From Agrobacterium vitis (lineage in GTDB: Bacteria; Pseudomonadota; Alphaproteobacteria; Rhizobiales; Rhizobiaceae), in NCBI RefSeq assembly GCF_014926405.1, contig NZ_JACXXJ020000003.1, positions 479,001 through 543,000 of the forward strand: 64,000 nt of DNA, written 5' to 3'. How positions within the stretch are numbered: position 1 is the stretch's first letter; every line of letters starts with the position of its first letter. Position numbers and translations under genes: made by a program. The notes beneath the pieces are model-generated. The model was not told where the DNA came from. It ran no database searches and saw only the letters and a list, made by a program, of their open reading frames with translations. This document shows positions 1-8,612 of this stretch, piece after piece.

Positions 1-144
1 ATCCGCGAGCTTAAGAGCCGCACGGCGGTTATTGAGCGTGCGCAGCACAGAATTCACTGTCCAGACAATGGCGCGAAGGGCCGCGATGACCGCGCCCTCT
101 GCGTGAGGAAAAGCCGCTACGGTGATCTGTCTGGTCGTGCGCAT
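1..144 (-). CDS. DUF1127-like small protein, 3' end cut by window edge
   Basis: Reading leftward from an ATG at 144 there are 48 codons without a stop up to the window edge. The start is well placed behind an AAAGGA ribosome site. The visible N-terminus is basic and ends in a helix with an NRRAALKLAD segment, which resembles the lead-in to the short DUF1127 domain (normally followed by a D-IG-L motif that lies outside the window). Proteins of this kind are 45-100 residues, common in rhizobia, and some affect RNA turnover or phosphate and stress responses. It is divergent from the LysR gene at 371, which may regulate it. The family call is tentative because the diagnostic C-terminus is missing. 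Confidence 0.5.
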   Translation of the reverse strand, partial: MRTTRQITVAAFPHAEGAVIAALRAIVWTVNSVLRTLNNRRAALKLAD

Positions 145-240
145 GACAATAGTCCTTTCAAATTCGGCACGAGAAGGGGCGACCGCGCTTGGAAAACCAA
201 GCCGGGGGGACGCCGTGAAGGGGTTGGAGGACACCGCGAC

Positions 241-255
241 AACTGAACATCAGTT
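241..255. promoter_or_regulatory. palindrome between divergent genes, candidate LysR site
   Basis: AACTGA-ACA-TCAGTT is a perfect 6-bp inverted repeat midway between the divergent small gene and the LysR gene. Part of the motif (AACTGATG) recurs at about 352, near the LysR start. A LysR protein usually binds dyads of this size in its own divergent promoter, so this is a candidate operator by position only. Confidence 0.3.
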
Positions 256-370
256 GGTCACTCGTGGCGTCGATTGACACTTTGCAGTTTAAGATTTGCC
301 GAATTTCTATTGATCAGTCCAGTGAATGTTTCTAATGGTAATCATCAATCCAACTGATGGAATGTCCGCC

Positions 371-1324
371 ATGTCCGCACCTCTCGATACAGACCAGTTG
401 CAAACCTTCATCGCCATTGTCGATACCGGCAGTTTTACCAAGGCGGCAGGGCGGGTCTTCAAGACCCAATCAGCCGTTTCCATGCAGATGCGCCGCCTGG
501 AAGAGCGGATCGGCAAGCAATTGTTCATCAAGGACGGGCGTGGCAACCGGCTGACCGCAGAAGGCGAAAAACTGCTGAACTATGCCCGGCGGATCGTCCG
601 GCTGAACAGCGAGGCGATTGCGGCTTTCGACGACAACCGGTTGGAAGGTACGTTACGGATCGGCACGCCGGATGATTATGCCGACCGCTACATGCCGGAA
701 ATTATTGGCCGTTTCGCCAAGACCCATCCCAATGTCGAGCTTTACATCGTTTGCGAACCATCCTCCGATCTGGCCGAAAAAATGGCCAGAGGTGAGTTAG
801 ACATCGCACTTGTGACCCATAACCCGGCGACCAGACAATCCGACGTGATGCGCACCGAGCCGCTTTGCTGGGTGGCTTCGGCCAACCATCCCTTGCGCGA
901 TGATGCGCCTGTACCGCTTGCGGTTGGACGGCGCGATTGCAATTGGCGGCAGTTGGCCTGTTCGGCGCTCGATGCCGACGGGCGCGACTATCAGATCCTG
1001 TTCACCAGTTGGTCATCGACCGTGGTCGCCGCCGCAGTGCTGGCTGGCTTGGCCGTTTCTGTTCTGCCGGAATCGGCGCTGCGAACCGGTATGAAAGTGC
1101 TGGGCCAGTTAGATGGCTTTCCGCCACTGCCGCCCGTGCAGATCGGCATCATGAAACGTCCCGGAATGTCACCCTCGCTGATGAACGCCATCACCGACCA
1201 TATCGCCGCCTGCCTCGACAATATCAACCCGACGGCCATCGAAGACGACATGGACGGAGAAACGAAAACCTATTCCCGTTACTATCCGCGCCTGCGGGCG
1301 GGACATATGATCCCCGGCTGGTAA
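371..1324 (+). CDS. LysR-family transcriptional regulator
   Basis: 317-residue DNA-binding regulator with an N-terminal winged helix-turn-helix (about residues 5-62; LQTFIAIVDTGSFTKAA followed by TQSAVSMQMRRLEE) and a LysR-type effector-binding domain (about 90-290). The frame is open from 326, with ATGs at 326, 362 and 371. The start at 371 gives the usual LysR N-terminus and has GATGGA at a suitable distance, so it is preferred. The last 20 or so residues (after about 295) form a polar tail. It is divergent from the DUF1127-like gene. The effector and targets cannot be read from sequence. Confidence 0.85.
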   Translation: MSAPLDTDQLQTFIAIVDTGSFTKAAGRVFKTQSAVSMQMRRLEERIGKQLFIKDGRGNRLTAEGEKLLNYARRIVRLNSEAIAAFDDNRLEGTLRIGTPDDYADRYMPEIIGRFAKTHPNVELYIVCEPSSDLAEKMARGELDIALVTHNPATRQSDVMRTEPLCWVASANHPLRDDAPVPLAVGRRDCNWRQLACSALDADGRDYQILFTSWSSTVVAAAVLAGLAVSVLPESALRTGMKVLGQLDGFPPLPPVQIGIMKRPGMSPSLMNAITDHIAACLDNINPTAIEDDMDGETKTYSRYYPRLRAGHMIPGW

Positions 1325-1376
1325 TACGACGTTTCATTGAAAATGACCGTTCGTATTGCCTCAGGACCCGAGACAA

Positions 1377-2021
1377 TCACTTTTGAGCGGGTTGAAACAG
1401 CATGGCGCATGCAGCCTTTTTCCACTCGTCCAACATCGCCCAGGCTCGCTCATGCTTCTCGGCGATGGCGCGGAAAACCGCTCCACTCAGCACCGCAACC
1501 AGCAGGAAACGATTGTGTTTGCCCTGTCCATCCCCGCCACCGGCAAATGGCCCCAGCCATCTCATCGCCAACGCGCCAATGTCTTCCTGAGCCTTGTATT
1601 GCATCGCCCCGAGATCCGGATCGGTCGACATTGCAATCCAGAACTCGCGACACAGCGGATTGTCACGGTGCAGGCGCGCACCGCGTTCGATCAGATCGAC
1701 CAAACGGGCGCGCGCATCCGCTTCGTCGCGCACATCCGTTAACTGCATGGTAATATCCTCGGCCAAGCTGGTCAGGCGCAGATCCATGATGGCTTTAAGC
1801 ACAGCCGCTTTCTGCGGAAAGAATTGGTAGACGGAACCCACAGGTACGCCGGCATTAGCGGCAATATCCGTCATGCGCAATTGGGAAACCCCATGCTTGA
1901 TAATAAGAAACTCAGCCGAATTCAGAATATTTTCGACACGCTGGATACTGCGCTTCTGTTTTGGCTGCTTACGTGGGTTGATTCGCGAGCTTTCAATCGG
2001 CATTTTCATCGCCGTCACCAT
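1377..2021 (-). CDS. TetR-family transcriptional regulator
   Basis: About 214 residues. A basic N-terminal arm is followed by a TetR helix-turn-helix (around residues 35-80: RMTDIAANAGVPVGSVYQFF, the typical recognition helix). A helical ligand-binding C-terminal domain follows, with LCREFWIAMSTDPDLGAMQ at its centre. Members are dimeric repressors released by small ligands. Start choice is uncertain: GTG at 2048 and ATGs at 2021, 2009 and 2003 are all in frame, and 2021 and 2009 both have plausible ribosome sites (AGGA and GGTGA). Convergent with the LysR gene. No efflux pump or enzyme is adjacent to suggest its target. Confidence 0.85.
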   Translation of the reverse strand: MVTAMKMPIESSRINPRKQPKQKRSIQRVENILNSAEFLIIKHGVSQLRMTDIAANAGVPVGSVYQFFPQKAAVLKAIMDLRLTSLAEDITMQLTDVRDEADARARLVDLIERGARLHRDNPLCREFWIAMSTDPDLGAMQYKAQEDIGALAMRWLGPFAGGGDGQGKHNRFLLVAVLSGAVFRAIAEKHERAWAMLDEWKKAACAMLFQPAQK

Positions 2022-2129
2022 TCCGTCCTGTCCCAGGATAATTTCCACATCATGTGGACCACAGGTAAGGGCTCTATTGGAAGGGTGTTCAGTTTTGATT
2101 AATGCAAATTAGTAAACCCATACAAAACA

Positions 2130-2169
2130 GGGGGTCAGAAACCGTATCAAAACGGCTTCTGACGCCCCC
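2130..2169 (-). terminator. long hairpin, likely terminator of the small minus-strand gene
   Basis: An imperfect dyad: GGGGGTCAGAA-a-CCGT, a 6-base loop, then ACGG-c-TTCTGA-cg-CCCCC. It lies about 45 bp beyond the putative small gene at 2215-2371 on the minus strand and is followed on that strand by CTGTTTTG. Because the flanking large genes (TetR and OxyR) are divergent, the hairpin makes most sense as the end of a transcript starting in between. Confidence 0.55.
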
Positions 2170-2214
2170 TTTCGAAACAGATACGTGTAGGGCTCTTCAG
2201 CGGCGATGCTGGGA

Positions 2215-2371
2215 TCATATCTGCTTCGAAGCCGGAAACTGCATTAAGGCAGTATGAATACTCGCTTCATCGTCTGGATGTACCAGTTTGAAATACGCCA
2301 GTTGACGCCCGATGATCGGTTCCGGCACCTGAATGCCGGCTGTGGTCTTTATTGTCCGAGAAATCTATCAT
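2215..2371 (-). pseudogene. small gene with an apparent single-base frameshift
   Basis: An ATG at 2371 sits 5 bases after a strong GGAGGA and opens MIDFS. After about 6 codons the frame loses protein-like character, while a neighbouring frame reads TIKTTAGIQVPEPIIGRQLA and continues through a segment with KLVHPDDEASIHTA to a TGA at 2215-2217. The total of 157 nt is one base off a multiple of three, consistent with one indel joining a roughly 51-residue protein. The hairpin at 2130-2169 follows. I do not recognise the family. It could be a decayed gene, a sequencing or assembly indel, or programmed slippage. It is divergent from oxyR. Confidence 0.35.
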
Positions 2372-2507
2372 GGCTTCCTCCTTTGGAAGGCCGTCTCCGT
2401 CAAAATTGATTTTAAAACAATGTTTCGTCTCAATGACTGCAGTGTTCCATTGACGGCTGATAATTTCCAATCGTATTTATTTTTAAATACGATTTGGAAA
2501 TCCTATC

Positions 2508-3431
2508 ATGCTGACCATACGTCAAATGCGCTATTTCGATGCGCTTGCCACCACGCTGCATTTTGGCCGGGCCGCCGATCTTGTCCATGTCAGCCAACCG
2601 GCGCTTTCGGCGCAGATCATGGAGATGGAAAAGCATCTCGGTGTGATGCTGATCGAGCGTACGCGCGCCAGCACGATCCTGACCACCAAGGGACTGGAAA
2701 TCCTGACCCATGTGCGTGAGGTGCTGGCGGGAATAGATCGGCTGGAACAGGCGGCGCGCAACAATGGCGGCATGTTGGAAGGCCTGGTGCGGATTGGCAT
2801 CATTCCGACCGTCGCCCCCTATATGGTGCCGCGCATGGTGCCTTATCTGCGGCAAAATCATCCTCTGATCGAGATTGAGCTTAAAGAAGCGATCACAGAT
2901 CGACTGCTGTCCGACTTGAATGACGGCAAACTGGATGCGGTCGTCGCGGCGCTGCCGGTGGATGCGGACGCTCTGGTCTGCCGCAGCCTGCTGGTCGATC
3001 GATTTTTCATGGCCGTGGCCCGCAATGACGACGCCGTGCTTCTGTCACCCCTGGTGGAAGCGGACGTGGATACCGACCGGTTGCTGCTGCTGGAAGAGGG
3101 CCATTGCCTGCGCGATCAGGCGCTGGCCGTCTGCAAAACTGCCAGCCGGCGCAGCATGGTCAATTTCGGCGCAACCTCGATGGCGACACTGCTCCAGATG
3201 GTGTCCCATGACATGGGCATGACGCTGATCCCCGAAATGGCGATCGAGACCGAAACCAGCCGCAACAAGATCCGCATCATTCCCTTCACCGATCCCCCAC
3301 CCTACCGCGAAATCGGCCTGATCTGGCGGCGATCCAGCGCCCGCCAAGCGGATATGGAAGCGCTGGCCGATGGTCTTGCCGCCAGCGCGCGGGAAAAATC
3401 GACACCCTCGGAACAGAGGCAGGATCGTTAA
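2508..3431 (+). CDS. oxyR: OxyR, LysR-family peroxide-responsive regulator
   Basis: 307 residues, opening with [20 protein letters not shown], a LysR winged HTH (residues 1-60). The redox segment [12 protein letters not shown] places Cys200 and Cys209 exactly as Cys199 and Cys208 of E. coli OxyR, whose disulfide forms on contact with hydrogen peroxide. The C-terminal effector domain ends in a polar tail. In the family the oxidised form activates catalase and peroxiredoxin genes. No catalase or peroxidase gene lies in this window, which is unusual because rhizobial oxyR is often beside a catalase gene. Divergent from the small gene at 2371. guaB follows 165 bp downstream on the same strand, probably with its own promoter. 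Confidence 0.88.
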   Translation: MLTIRQMRYFDALATTLHFGRAADLVHVSQPALSAQIMEMEKHLGVMLIERTRASTILTTKGLEILTHVREVLAGIDRLEQAARNNGGMLEGLVRIGIIPTVAPYMVPRMVPYLRQNHPLIEIELKEAITDRLLSDLNDGKLDAVVAALPVDADALVCRSLLVDRFFMAVARNDDAVLLSPLVEADVDTDRLLLLEEGHCLRDQALAVCKTASRRSMVNFGATSMATLLQMVSHDMGMTLIPEMAIETETSRNKIRIIPFTDPPPYREIGLIWRRSSARQADMEALADGLAASAREKSTPSEQRQDR

Positions 3432-3595
3432 AAAGAGGGATGACTGATGTCATCCACAATCCATGCTTTTGCTATTCCCTTCCTGTCATGAACGTGTTAC
3501 CAGCCCTCGCCAACCTCCAAGCATTACATGCAAAGGAATCCAGAGGAAAATCGCTTTTCTGGAGGACTCTGCCTATTCATATGAAGGATATTGGC

Positions 3596-5086
3596 ATGGC
3601 ACGGATCGTAATTTCGGCAACCGGCGCAGAAGCGCTTACCTTTGACGATGTTCTCCTCCAGCCCGGACATTCGGAAGTCATGCCGGGCCAGACGAATATC
3701 TCCACCCGGATCGCCAAGGATATCGATCTTTCGCTTCCCATCCTGTCTTCCGCCATGGATACGGTCACCGAGAGTCGTCTGGCGATCGCCATGGCCCAGG
3801 CTGGCGGCCTTGGTGTCATCCACCGCAATTTAACGCCGACCGAACAGGCCGAAGAGGTTCGCCAGGTCAAGAAATTCGAAAGCGGCATGGTGATCAATCC
3901 TGTCACCATCCATCCGGATGCGACGCTGGCCGAAGCACTCGGCCTGATGAAGGCCCACGGTATTTCCGGCATTCCGGTCGTCGAAAACGGTGGCCGTCCC
4001 GGTCGCCTGGTCGGCATTCTCACCAATCGCGATGTGCGCTTTGCCTCGGATCATTCCCAGAAGATCCATGAATTGATGACCCGCGATAACCTGATCACCG
4101 TCAAGGATGGCGTCGAGCAGCAGGAAGCCAAGCGTCTCCTGCATAGCCACCGGATCGAAAAGCTGCTGGTGGTGGACAATGAAGGCCGCTGCGTCGGCCT
4201 GATCACCGTTAAGGATATCGAAAAGTCGCAGCTCAACCCCCATGCCGCCAAGGATTTTCAGGGCCGCCTGCGGGTCGCCGCCGCTATCTCCACCGGCGAT
4301 GATGGACGCGAACGGGCCGAACGGCTGATCGAAGCTGGTGTCGACGTGATCGTTGTTGATACCGCCCACGGCCATTCACAACGGGTGCTGGATGCAGTAA
4401 CCGCCGTGAAGAAAATGTCGAACTCGGTGCGGATCATTGCCGGCAATGTTGCGACCGGCGACGGTACCCGCGCCCTGATCGATGCAGGCGCCGATGGCGT
4501 CAAGGTCGGTATCGGCCCTGGCTCGATCTGCACGACCCGTATCGTCGCAGGCGTCGGCGTGCCGCAGCTGGCCGCCATCATGGCAGCCGTCGAAGCAGCT
4601 CATAAGCTTGATATTCCTGTTATCGCCGATGGCGGGGTGAAATTCTCCGGTGATCTGGCCAAGGCGATTGCCGCTGGTGCATCCGCCGTCATGGTCGGTT
4701 CGCTGCTGGCCGGTACGGATGAAAGCCCCGGCGAAGTGTTTCTCTACCAGGGCCGCTCCTTCAAGGCCTATCGCGGCATGGGCTCGGTCGGCGCCATGGC
4801 GCGCGGCTCGGCGGACCGCTATTTCCAGGCGGAAGTGCGCGATACGCTGAAGCTGGTGCCGGAAGGCATCGAAGGCCAGGTGCCTTATAAGGGCCCGGTC
4901 TCCGCCGTGCTGCACCAACTGGCAGGCGGTCTCAAGGCGGCCATGGGCTATGTCGGCGGCAAGGACATCAAGGATTTCCAGGACAAAGCGACCTTTGTGC
5001 GGATTTCCGGCGCGGGCCTGCGCGAAAGCCATCCGCACGGTGTCACCATCACCCGCGAAAGCCCCAACTATCCGGGCGCTGCATAA
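3596..5086 (+). CDS. guaB: inosine-5'-monophosphate dehydrogenase
   Basis: Catalyses the NAD-dependent oxidation of IMP to XMP, the committed step of GMP synthesis, in the cytoplasm. The 496-residue protein is a TIM barrel interrupted by a pair of CBS domains (about residues 95-220; [10 protein letters not shown] and [15 protein letters not shown]). The catalytic loop [12 protein letters not shown] carries the nucleophile at Cys312. The substrate and potassium sites are present ([34 protein letters not shown]). The start at 3596 (MARIV) matches the usual rhizobial N-terminus and has AAGGA 7 bases upstream. The frame is open further upstream to 3440 but without a good ribosome site. A long-loop hairpin at 5118-5165 probably ends the transcript. 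Confidence 0.97.
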   Translation: MARIVISATGAEALTFDDVLLQPGHSEVMPGQTNISTRIAKDIDLSLPILSSAMDTVTESRLAIAMAQAGGLGVIHRNLTPTEQAEEVRQVKKFESGMVINPVTIHPDATLAEALGLMKAHGISGIPVVENGGRPGRLVGILTNRDVRFASDHSQKIHELMTRDNLITVKDGVEQQEAKRLLHSHRIEKLLVVDNEGRCVGLITVKDIEKSQLNPHAAKDFQGRLRVAAAISTGDDGRERAERLIEAGVDVIVVDTAHGHSQRVLDAVTAVKKMSNSVRIIAGNVATGDGTRALIDAGADGVKVGIGPGSICTTRIVAGVGVPQLAAIMAAVEAAHKLDIPVIADGGVKFSGDLAKAIAAGASAVMVGSLLAGTDESPGEVFLYQGRSFKAYRGMGSVGAMARGSADRYFQAEVRDTLKLVPEGIEGQVPYKGPVSAVLHQLAGGLKAAMGYVGGKDIKDFQDKATFVRISGAGLRESHPHGVTITRESPNYPGAA

Positions 5087-5117
5087 AAGACGTCGCGGTC
5101 ACGAATAAGTGTTGATG

Positions 5118-5165
5118 AAAACCCGGATTGGCCTCCCATGAACATTGGATGCCGGTTCGGGTTTT
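5118..5165 (+). terminator. probable guaB terminator
   Basis: AAAACCCG at 5118-5125 pairs with CGGGTTTT at 5158-5165 across a 32-base loop that can pair further inside, and a T-rich stretch (CTATCTTTT) follows. It lies in the 116-bp gap between guaB and the next gene. Confidence 0.5.
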
Positions 5166-5202
5166 CTATCTTTTAGACTGGACAACCTTGTGGAGGACAC
5201 CG

Positions 5203-6090
5203 ATGGAAAAGCCAGCCGTTACCCCAGCGATCACCCAGGCGATGATCAACGCCTATGATGACTATACCCATCTCAGCCTCGACCGCCGGGGCTTCATGGA
5301 AAAACTCACGAAGCTTGCCGGTTCGGGTGCCGCTGCCGCAGCCATTATGCCGATGCTGGCCGCTAACAGGGCCAATGCAGCGCTGACGCCGGAAAACGAT
5401 GAACGATTGACCGCGTCAATGGTTACTTATCCAGGCGCAAGCGGCGAGATGAAGGGCTATCTGGTGACCCCGAAAGACGCCAAGTCCGCCTTGCCCGGCG
5501 TAATCGTCATCCACGAGAACCGTGGCCTCAATCCGCATATCCAGGATGTGACACGCCGGTTGGCGCTAGAAGGCTTCGTTACGCTGGCACCGGATTTTCT
5601 GTCGCCACAGGGCGGCACGCCGGAGGACGAAGACAAGGCCCGCGACATGTTCACCACGCTCGACCTCGGCGCTACAGTGAACAATGCGGAGGCCAGCCGC
5701 GCCTATCTCGCTGCCGTGAAGGGTGTCAACGGCAAGGTTGGCGCCATCGGCTTTTGCTGGGGCGGTGGCATGGTCAACCGATTGGCCATCGCCTCACCGC
5801 TGCTTGGGGCAGGTGTCGCCTATTACGGTGCCCAGCCGCCCGCCGATCAGGTGCCGGCCATCAATGCACCCTTGATGCTGCATTACGCTGGGCTTGACGA
5901 GCGCATCAATGCCGGGATCGATGCCTATCGCAAGGCGCTTGAGGCCAATGGCAAGCAAGCTGAGATCTTTGTCTATGACGGCGTCAATCATGCCTTCAAC
6001 AATGACACGTCAGCGGCCCGCTATAACAAGGAGGCCGCAGACCTTGCCTGGTCACGCACGGTAGCTTTTCTCAAAAAGAACCTGGCATAG
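5203..6090 (+). CDS. Tat-exported dienelactone hydrolase-family protein
   Basis: 295-residue alpha/beta hydrolase of the dienelactone hydrolase family. The nucleophile is a cysteine (GFCWGGG, Cys185), followed by an aspartate in LDERIN and a histidine in GVNHAFNN, which gives the Cys-Asp-His triad typical of the family. The N-terminus has a twin-arginine motif (DRRGFMEKL, about residues 27-35), then an alanine-rich hydrophobic stretch and a probable cleavage site near NANAA-like RANAAL, so export folded to the periplasm is expected. The start at 5203 follows GGAGGA. Members hydrolyse cyclic esters or lactones; the real substrate is unknown. It resembles YghX-type proteins in having the Tat leader. 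It stands alone between guaB and adh. Confidence 0.85.
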   Translation: MEKPAVTPAITQAMINAYDDYTHLSLDRRGFMEKLTKLAGSGAAAAAIMPMLAANRANAALTPENDERLTASMVTYPGASGEMKGYLVTPKDAKSALPGVIVIHENRGLNPHIQDVTRRLALEGFVTLAPDFLSPQGGTPEDEDKARDMFTTLDLGATVNNAEASRAYLAAVKGVNGKVGAIGFCWGGGMVNRLAIASPLLGAGVAYYGAQPPADQVPAINAPLMLHYAGLDERINAGIDAYRKALEANGKQAEIFVYDGVNHAFNNDTSAARYNKEAADLAWSRTVAFLKKNLA

Positions 6091-6109
6091 GAACACCTGC
6101 TAGAACAAA

Positions 6110-6148
6110 GCGGGGCGGATTGATATCAATCAAAAGCAATCGCCCCGC
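6110..6148. terminator. GC-rich hairpin that overlaps an FNR box
   Basis: GCGGGGCG-g-ATTG at 6110-6122 pairs with CAATCGCCCCGC at 6137-6148. It can terminate the upstream hydrolase transcript. The ATTG end of its left arm is also part of the FNR/FixK box, so folding of the DNA or RNA and binding of the regulator involve the same bases. Confidence 0.5.
6120..6133 (+). promoter_or_regulatory. FNR/FixK-type box upstream of the alcohol dehydrogenase
   Basis: TTGATATCAATCAA matches the FNR consensus TTGAT-N4-ATCAA in all ten defined positions. It ends 98 bp before the adh start codon, a distance compatible with activation at about -41.5 of a promoter whose start lies near 6168. It suggests oxygen-limited expression of the alcohol dehydrogenase. 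Confidence 0.65.
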
Positions 6149-6231
6149 CCTGCACTAGGGTCCTCCATAGTCTCAGCATGAGCCGGGACACGATGTTGAA
6201 TTTTAAAACATCAATTTCTATGGAGGAAATC

Positions 6232-7260
6232 ATGGCATCGATGATGAAAGCCGCTGTTGCGCGCGAATTCGGCAAGCCGCTGACCATTGAGGAAATGCCG
6301 ATCCCCGAACCCGGTCCTGGCCAGATTTTGGTCAAATATGCGGCGACCGGCGTTTGCCATACCGACCTGCACGCCATCAGCGGCGACTGGCCGGTCAAGC
6401 CCAACCCACCCTTCATTCCCGGCCACGAAGGCGTTGGCTTTGTCGCCAAGCTCGGCGCAGGTGTCACCCGGATCAAGGAAGGCGACCGGATTGGCGTTCC
6501 CTGGCTGCATACCGCCTGCGGCTGCTGCAATCCCTGCCGCACCGGCTGGGAAACGCTGTGCGGCAGCCAGCAGAATACCGGCTATTCGGTCAACGGCACC
6601 TTTGCCCAATACGGACTTGCCGATCCCGATTATGTTGGCCGCCTGCCTGATAACCTGGAATTCGGCGCTGCCGCGCCCATTCTCTGCGCCGGTGTCACCG
6701 TCTATAAGGGCCTGAAGGAAACCGAAGTGCGGCCCGGCGAATGGGTCGTCATTTCTGGCATTGGCGGGCTTGGCCATATGGCTGTGCAATATGCCAAGGC
6801 CATGGGCATGCATGTGGTTGCCGCCGATATTTTCGATGACAAGCTGGAACTGGCCAAGAAGCTGGGGGCCGATGTGGTCGTCAATGGCCGGGCAGCCGAC
6901 GCTATCGAGCAGGTGCAGAAAGCGACCGGCGGCGTTCACGGCGCGCTGGTGACAGCCGTTTCCCCGAAAGCGATGGAACAGGCCTATGGCTTCCTGCGCT
7001 CCAAGGGCACGATGGCATTGGTCGGTCTGCCGCCGGGCTTCATTTCGCTGCCGGTATTCGAAACCGTGCTGAAGCGCATCACCGTGCGTGGCTCGATTGT
7101 CGGCACCCGGCAGGATCTTGAGGAATCGCTGCAATTTGCCGGTGAAGGCAAGGTTGCGGCCCATTTCTCTTGGGACAAGCTGGAAAATATCAATGCGATT
7201 TTTGACCGGATGCGCGAAGGCAAGATCGATGGACGGATCGTGCTTGATCTGGCCGCCTGA
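6232..7260 (+). CDS. adhP: zinc-dependent alcohol dehydrogenase (AdhP type)
   Basis: 342 residues, the usual length of tetrameric bacterial alcohol dehydrogenases, which interconvert primary alcohols and aldehydes with NAD. The catalytic zinc ligands are in GVCHTDLHA and in GHEGVG. The structural zinc site is CGCCNPCRTGWETLC (four cysteines). The Rossmann motif is GIGGLGH with an acidic residue (AADIFDD) at the end of the next strand, indicating NAD preference. The start at 6232 has GGAGGA five bases upstream; an in-frame ATG at 6220 lies inside that ribosome site. An FNR/FixK box is centred about 105 bp upstream, so a fermentative or microaerobic role (ethanol formation or use) is inferred. 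The strong hairpin at 7269-7299 ends the gene. Confidence 0.93.
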   Translation: MASMMKAAVAREFGKPLTIEEMPIPEPGPGQILVKYAATGVCHTDLHAISGDWPVKPNPPFIPGHEGVGFVAKLGAGVTRIKEGDRIGVPWLHTACGCCNPCRTGWETLCGSQQNTGYSVNGTFAQYGLADPDYVGRLPDNLEFGAAAPILCAGVTVYKGLKETEVRPGEWVVISGIGGLGHMAVQYAKAMGMHVVAADIFDDKLELAKKLGADVVVNGRAADAIEQVQKATGGVHGALVTAVSPKAMEQAYGFLRSKGTMALVGLPPGFISLPVFETVLKRITVRGSIVGTRQDLEESLQFAGEGKVAAHFSWDKLENINAIFDRMREGKIDGRIVLDLAA

Positions 7261-7268
7261 TAATAACC

Positions 7269-7299
7269 AGATCCGTGCGCCTTACCGGCGCACGGATCT
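7269..7299 (+). terminator. rho-independent-type hairpin after adh
   Basis: A perfect 13-bp stem (AGATCCGTGCGCC / GGCGCACGGATCT) with a TTACC loop, beginning 8 bp after the stop codon. No long T tract follows, which is common for rhizobial terminators. Confidence 0.75.
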
Positions 7300-7411
7300 C
7301 ATGAATGAAGCAGAGCAAATTATTTCGCCATAAACGATAAGTGTGGCGGCAAGATACTGGAATAGCGCGGAAAAACGGCTATCTTCACCGCAATGCAATA
7401 ATCCATGGTGA

Positions 7412-8554
7412 ATGCCGATGCTGTCGTCCGAGACCAATGCCGCCACTGATCGTATTTTTGTCTTTCAGGGTGGGGGGGCTTTGGGTGCTTATCAGGCCGG
7501 TGCTTATGAGGCTCTTCACGCCCATGATGTCGATCCGGATTGGCTGGCCGGTATTTCCATCGGATCGATCAACTCGGCGCTGATTGCTGGCAGCCCCAGG
7601 GAAAAACGGGTGGAAAACCTGCGCGCCTTCTGGGACATGGTGTCTTCGCAGCTGAATTTCAACCTTGGCGATCAGGACACCGCGTCGCGGCGCACCACCA
7701 ACGATCTCTCGGCGCTGACCGGCATGATGTTTGGCATTCCCGGTTTCTTTTCACCGCGTCTGCCCACCCCGCAGCAAGTGCTGCTCAATCCCGATTACCG
7801 GGTCAGCGTTTATGACACCGAACCGCTGATCAAGACGCTGAACAATCTGATCGATTTCAAATTGCTGAATGACGGCACGACACGTCTCAGCCTCGGCGCT
7901 GTGGACGTTCTCTCCGGCAATTTCGCCTATTTCGACAATCGTCACACCAGGCTCGATGCCCGCCATATCGCTGCTTCCGGCGCGCTGCCGCCCGGTTTCC
8001 CACCGGTTGAAATTGATGGCCGGTTTTATTGGGATGGTGGATTGGTCTCGAACACACCCTTGCAGCATGTGCTGGAAACCAATGAAAGCCAAAGGGATCT
8101 CGACATTTTCCAGGTCGATCTGTTCAGCGCGCGTGGTGACATGCCAAAGGACCAGTTCGAGGTGGAAAGCCGCACCAAGGAGATCCGTTTTTCCAGCCGA
8201 ACCCGTATGAATACCGATGAATTCGCCCGCAAACAGGTGATCCGCCGGGCCGCGAAACGCCTGCTGGACAAGCTGCCGCCGGAATTTCGCGATGACGAGG
8301 ATGCCAAGCTGCTGCGCTCCATTGGCCAGGAATATGACGTCACCATCGTCCACCTCATTCACCGGCGCGCCGCCCACGCCACCCATTCGATGGACTATGA
8401 ATTTTCGCGCGCCTCCATCAACGAACATTGGCAGGCAGGCTACGACGATGCCACCTACACGCTGAAACATCCGAAATGGCGCAACCGTGGCCGCCCAAGG
8501 GATGGTATCCAGATCTTCGATTTGAGCCGCGAACGTCGTCGTATCGGGTCGTGA
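7412..8554 (+). CDS. patatin-like phospholipase with DUF3734 domain
   Basis: 380-residue putative lipid acyl hydrolase. The patatin catalytic dyad is visible: the oxyanion loop FQGGGALGAYQAGAYEAL, the nucleophile elbow GISIGS (Ser49), and the aspartate of WDGGLVSNTP (Asp208). The C-terminal third (about 260-370, with RRAAHATHSMDYEFSRASI) matches the DUF3734 extension found after patatin domains in proteobacteria, sometimes in polyhydroxybutyrate-related loci. No signal peptide, so cytoplasmic. The start at 7412 has a GGTGA nearby; ATG 7418 is an alternative. A stand-alone gene between adh and the LacI gene; the physiological substrate is unknown. Confidence 0.88.
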   Translation: MPMLSSETNAATDRIFVFQGGGALGAYQAGAYEALHAHDVDPDWLAGISIGSINSALIAGSPREKRVENLRAFWDMVSSQLNFNLGDQDTASRRTTNDLSALTGMMFGIPGFFSPRLPTPQQVLLNPDYRVSVYDTEPLIKTLNNLIDFKLLNDGTTRLSLGAVDVLSGNFAYFDNRHTRLDARHIAASGALPPGFPPVEIDGRFYWDGGLVSNTPLQHVLETNESQRDLDIFQVDLFSARGDMPKDQFEVESRTKEIRFSSRTRMNTDEFARKQVIRRAAKRLLDKLPPEFRDDEDAKLLRSIGQEYDVTIVHLIHRRAAHATHSMDYEFSRASINEHWQAGYDDATYTLKHPKWRNRGRPRDGIQIFDLSRERRRIGS

Positions 8555-8612
8555 CCTATCAGCTCTGCTGGACTATGCTGCGTTCATATCCACGCATCTT
8601 TGAGGATAAAGC

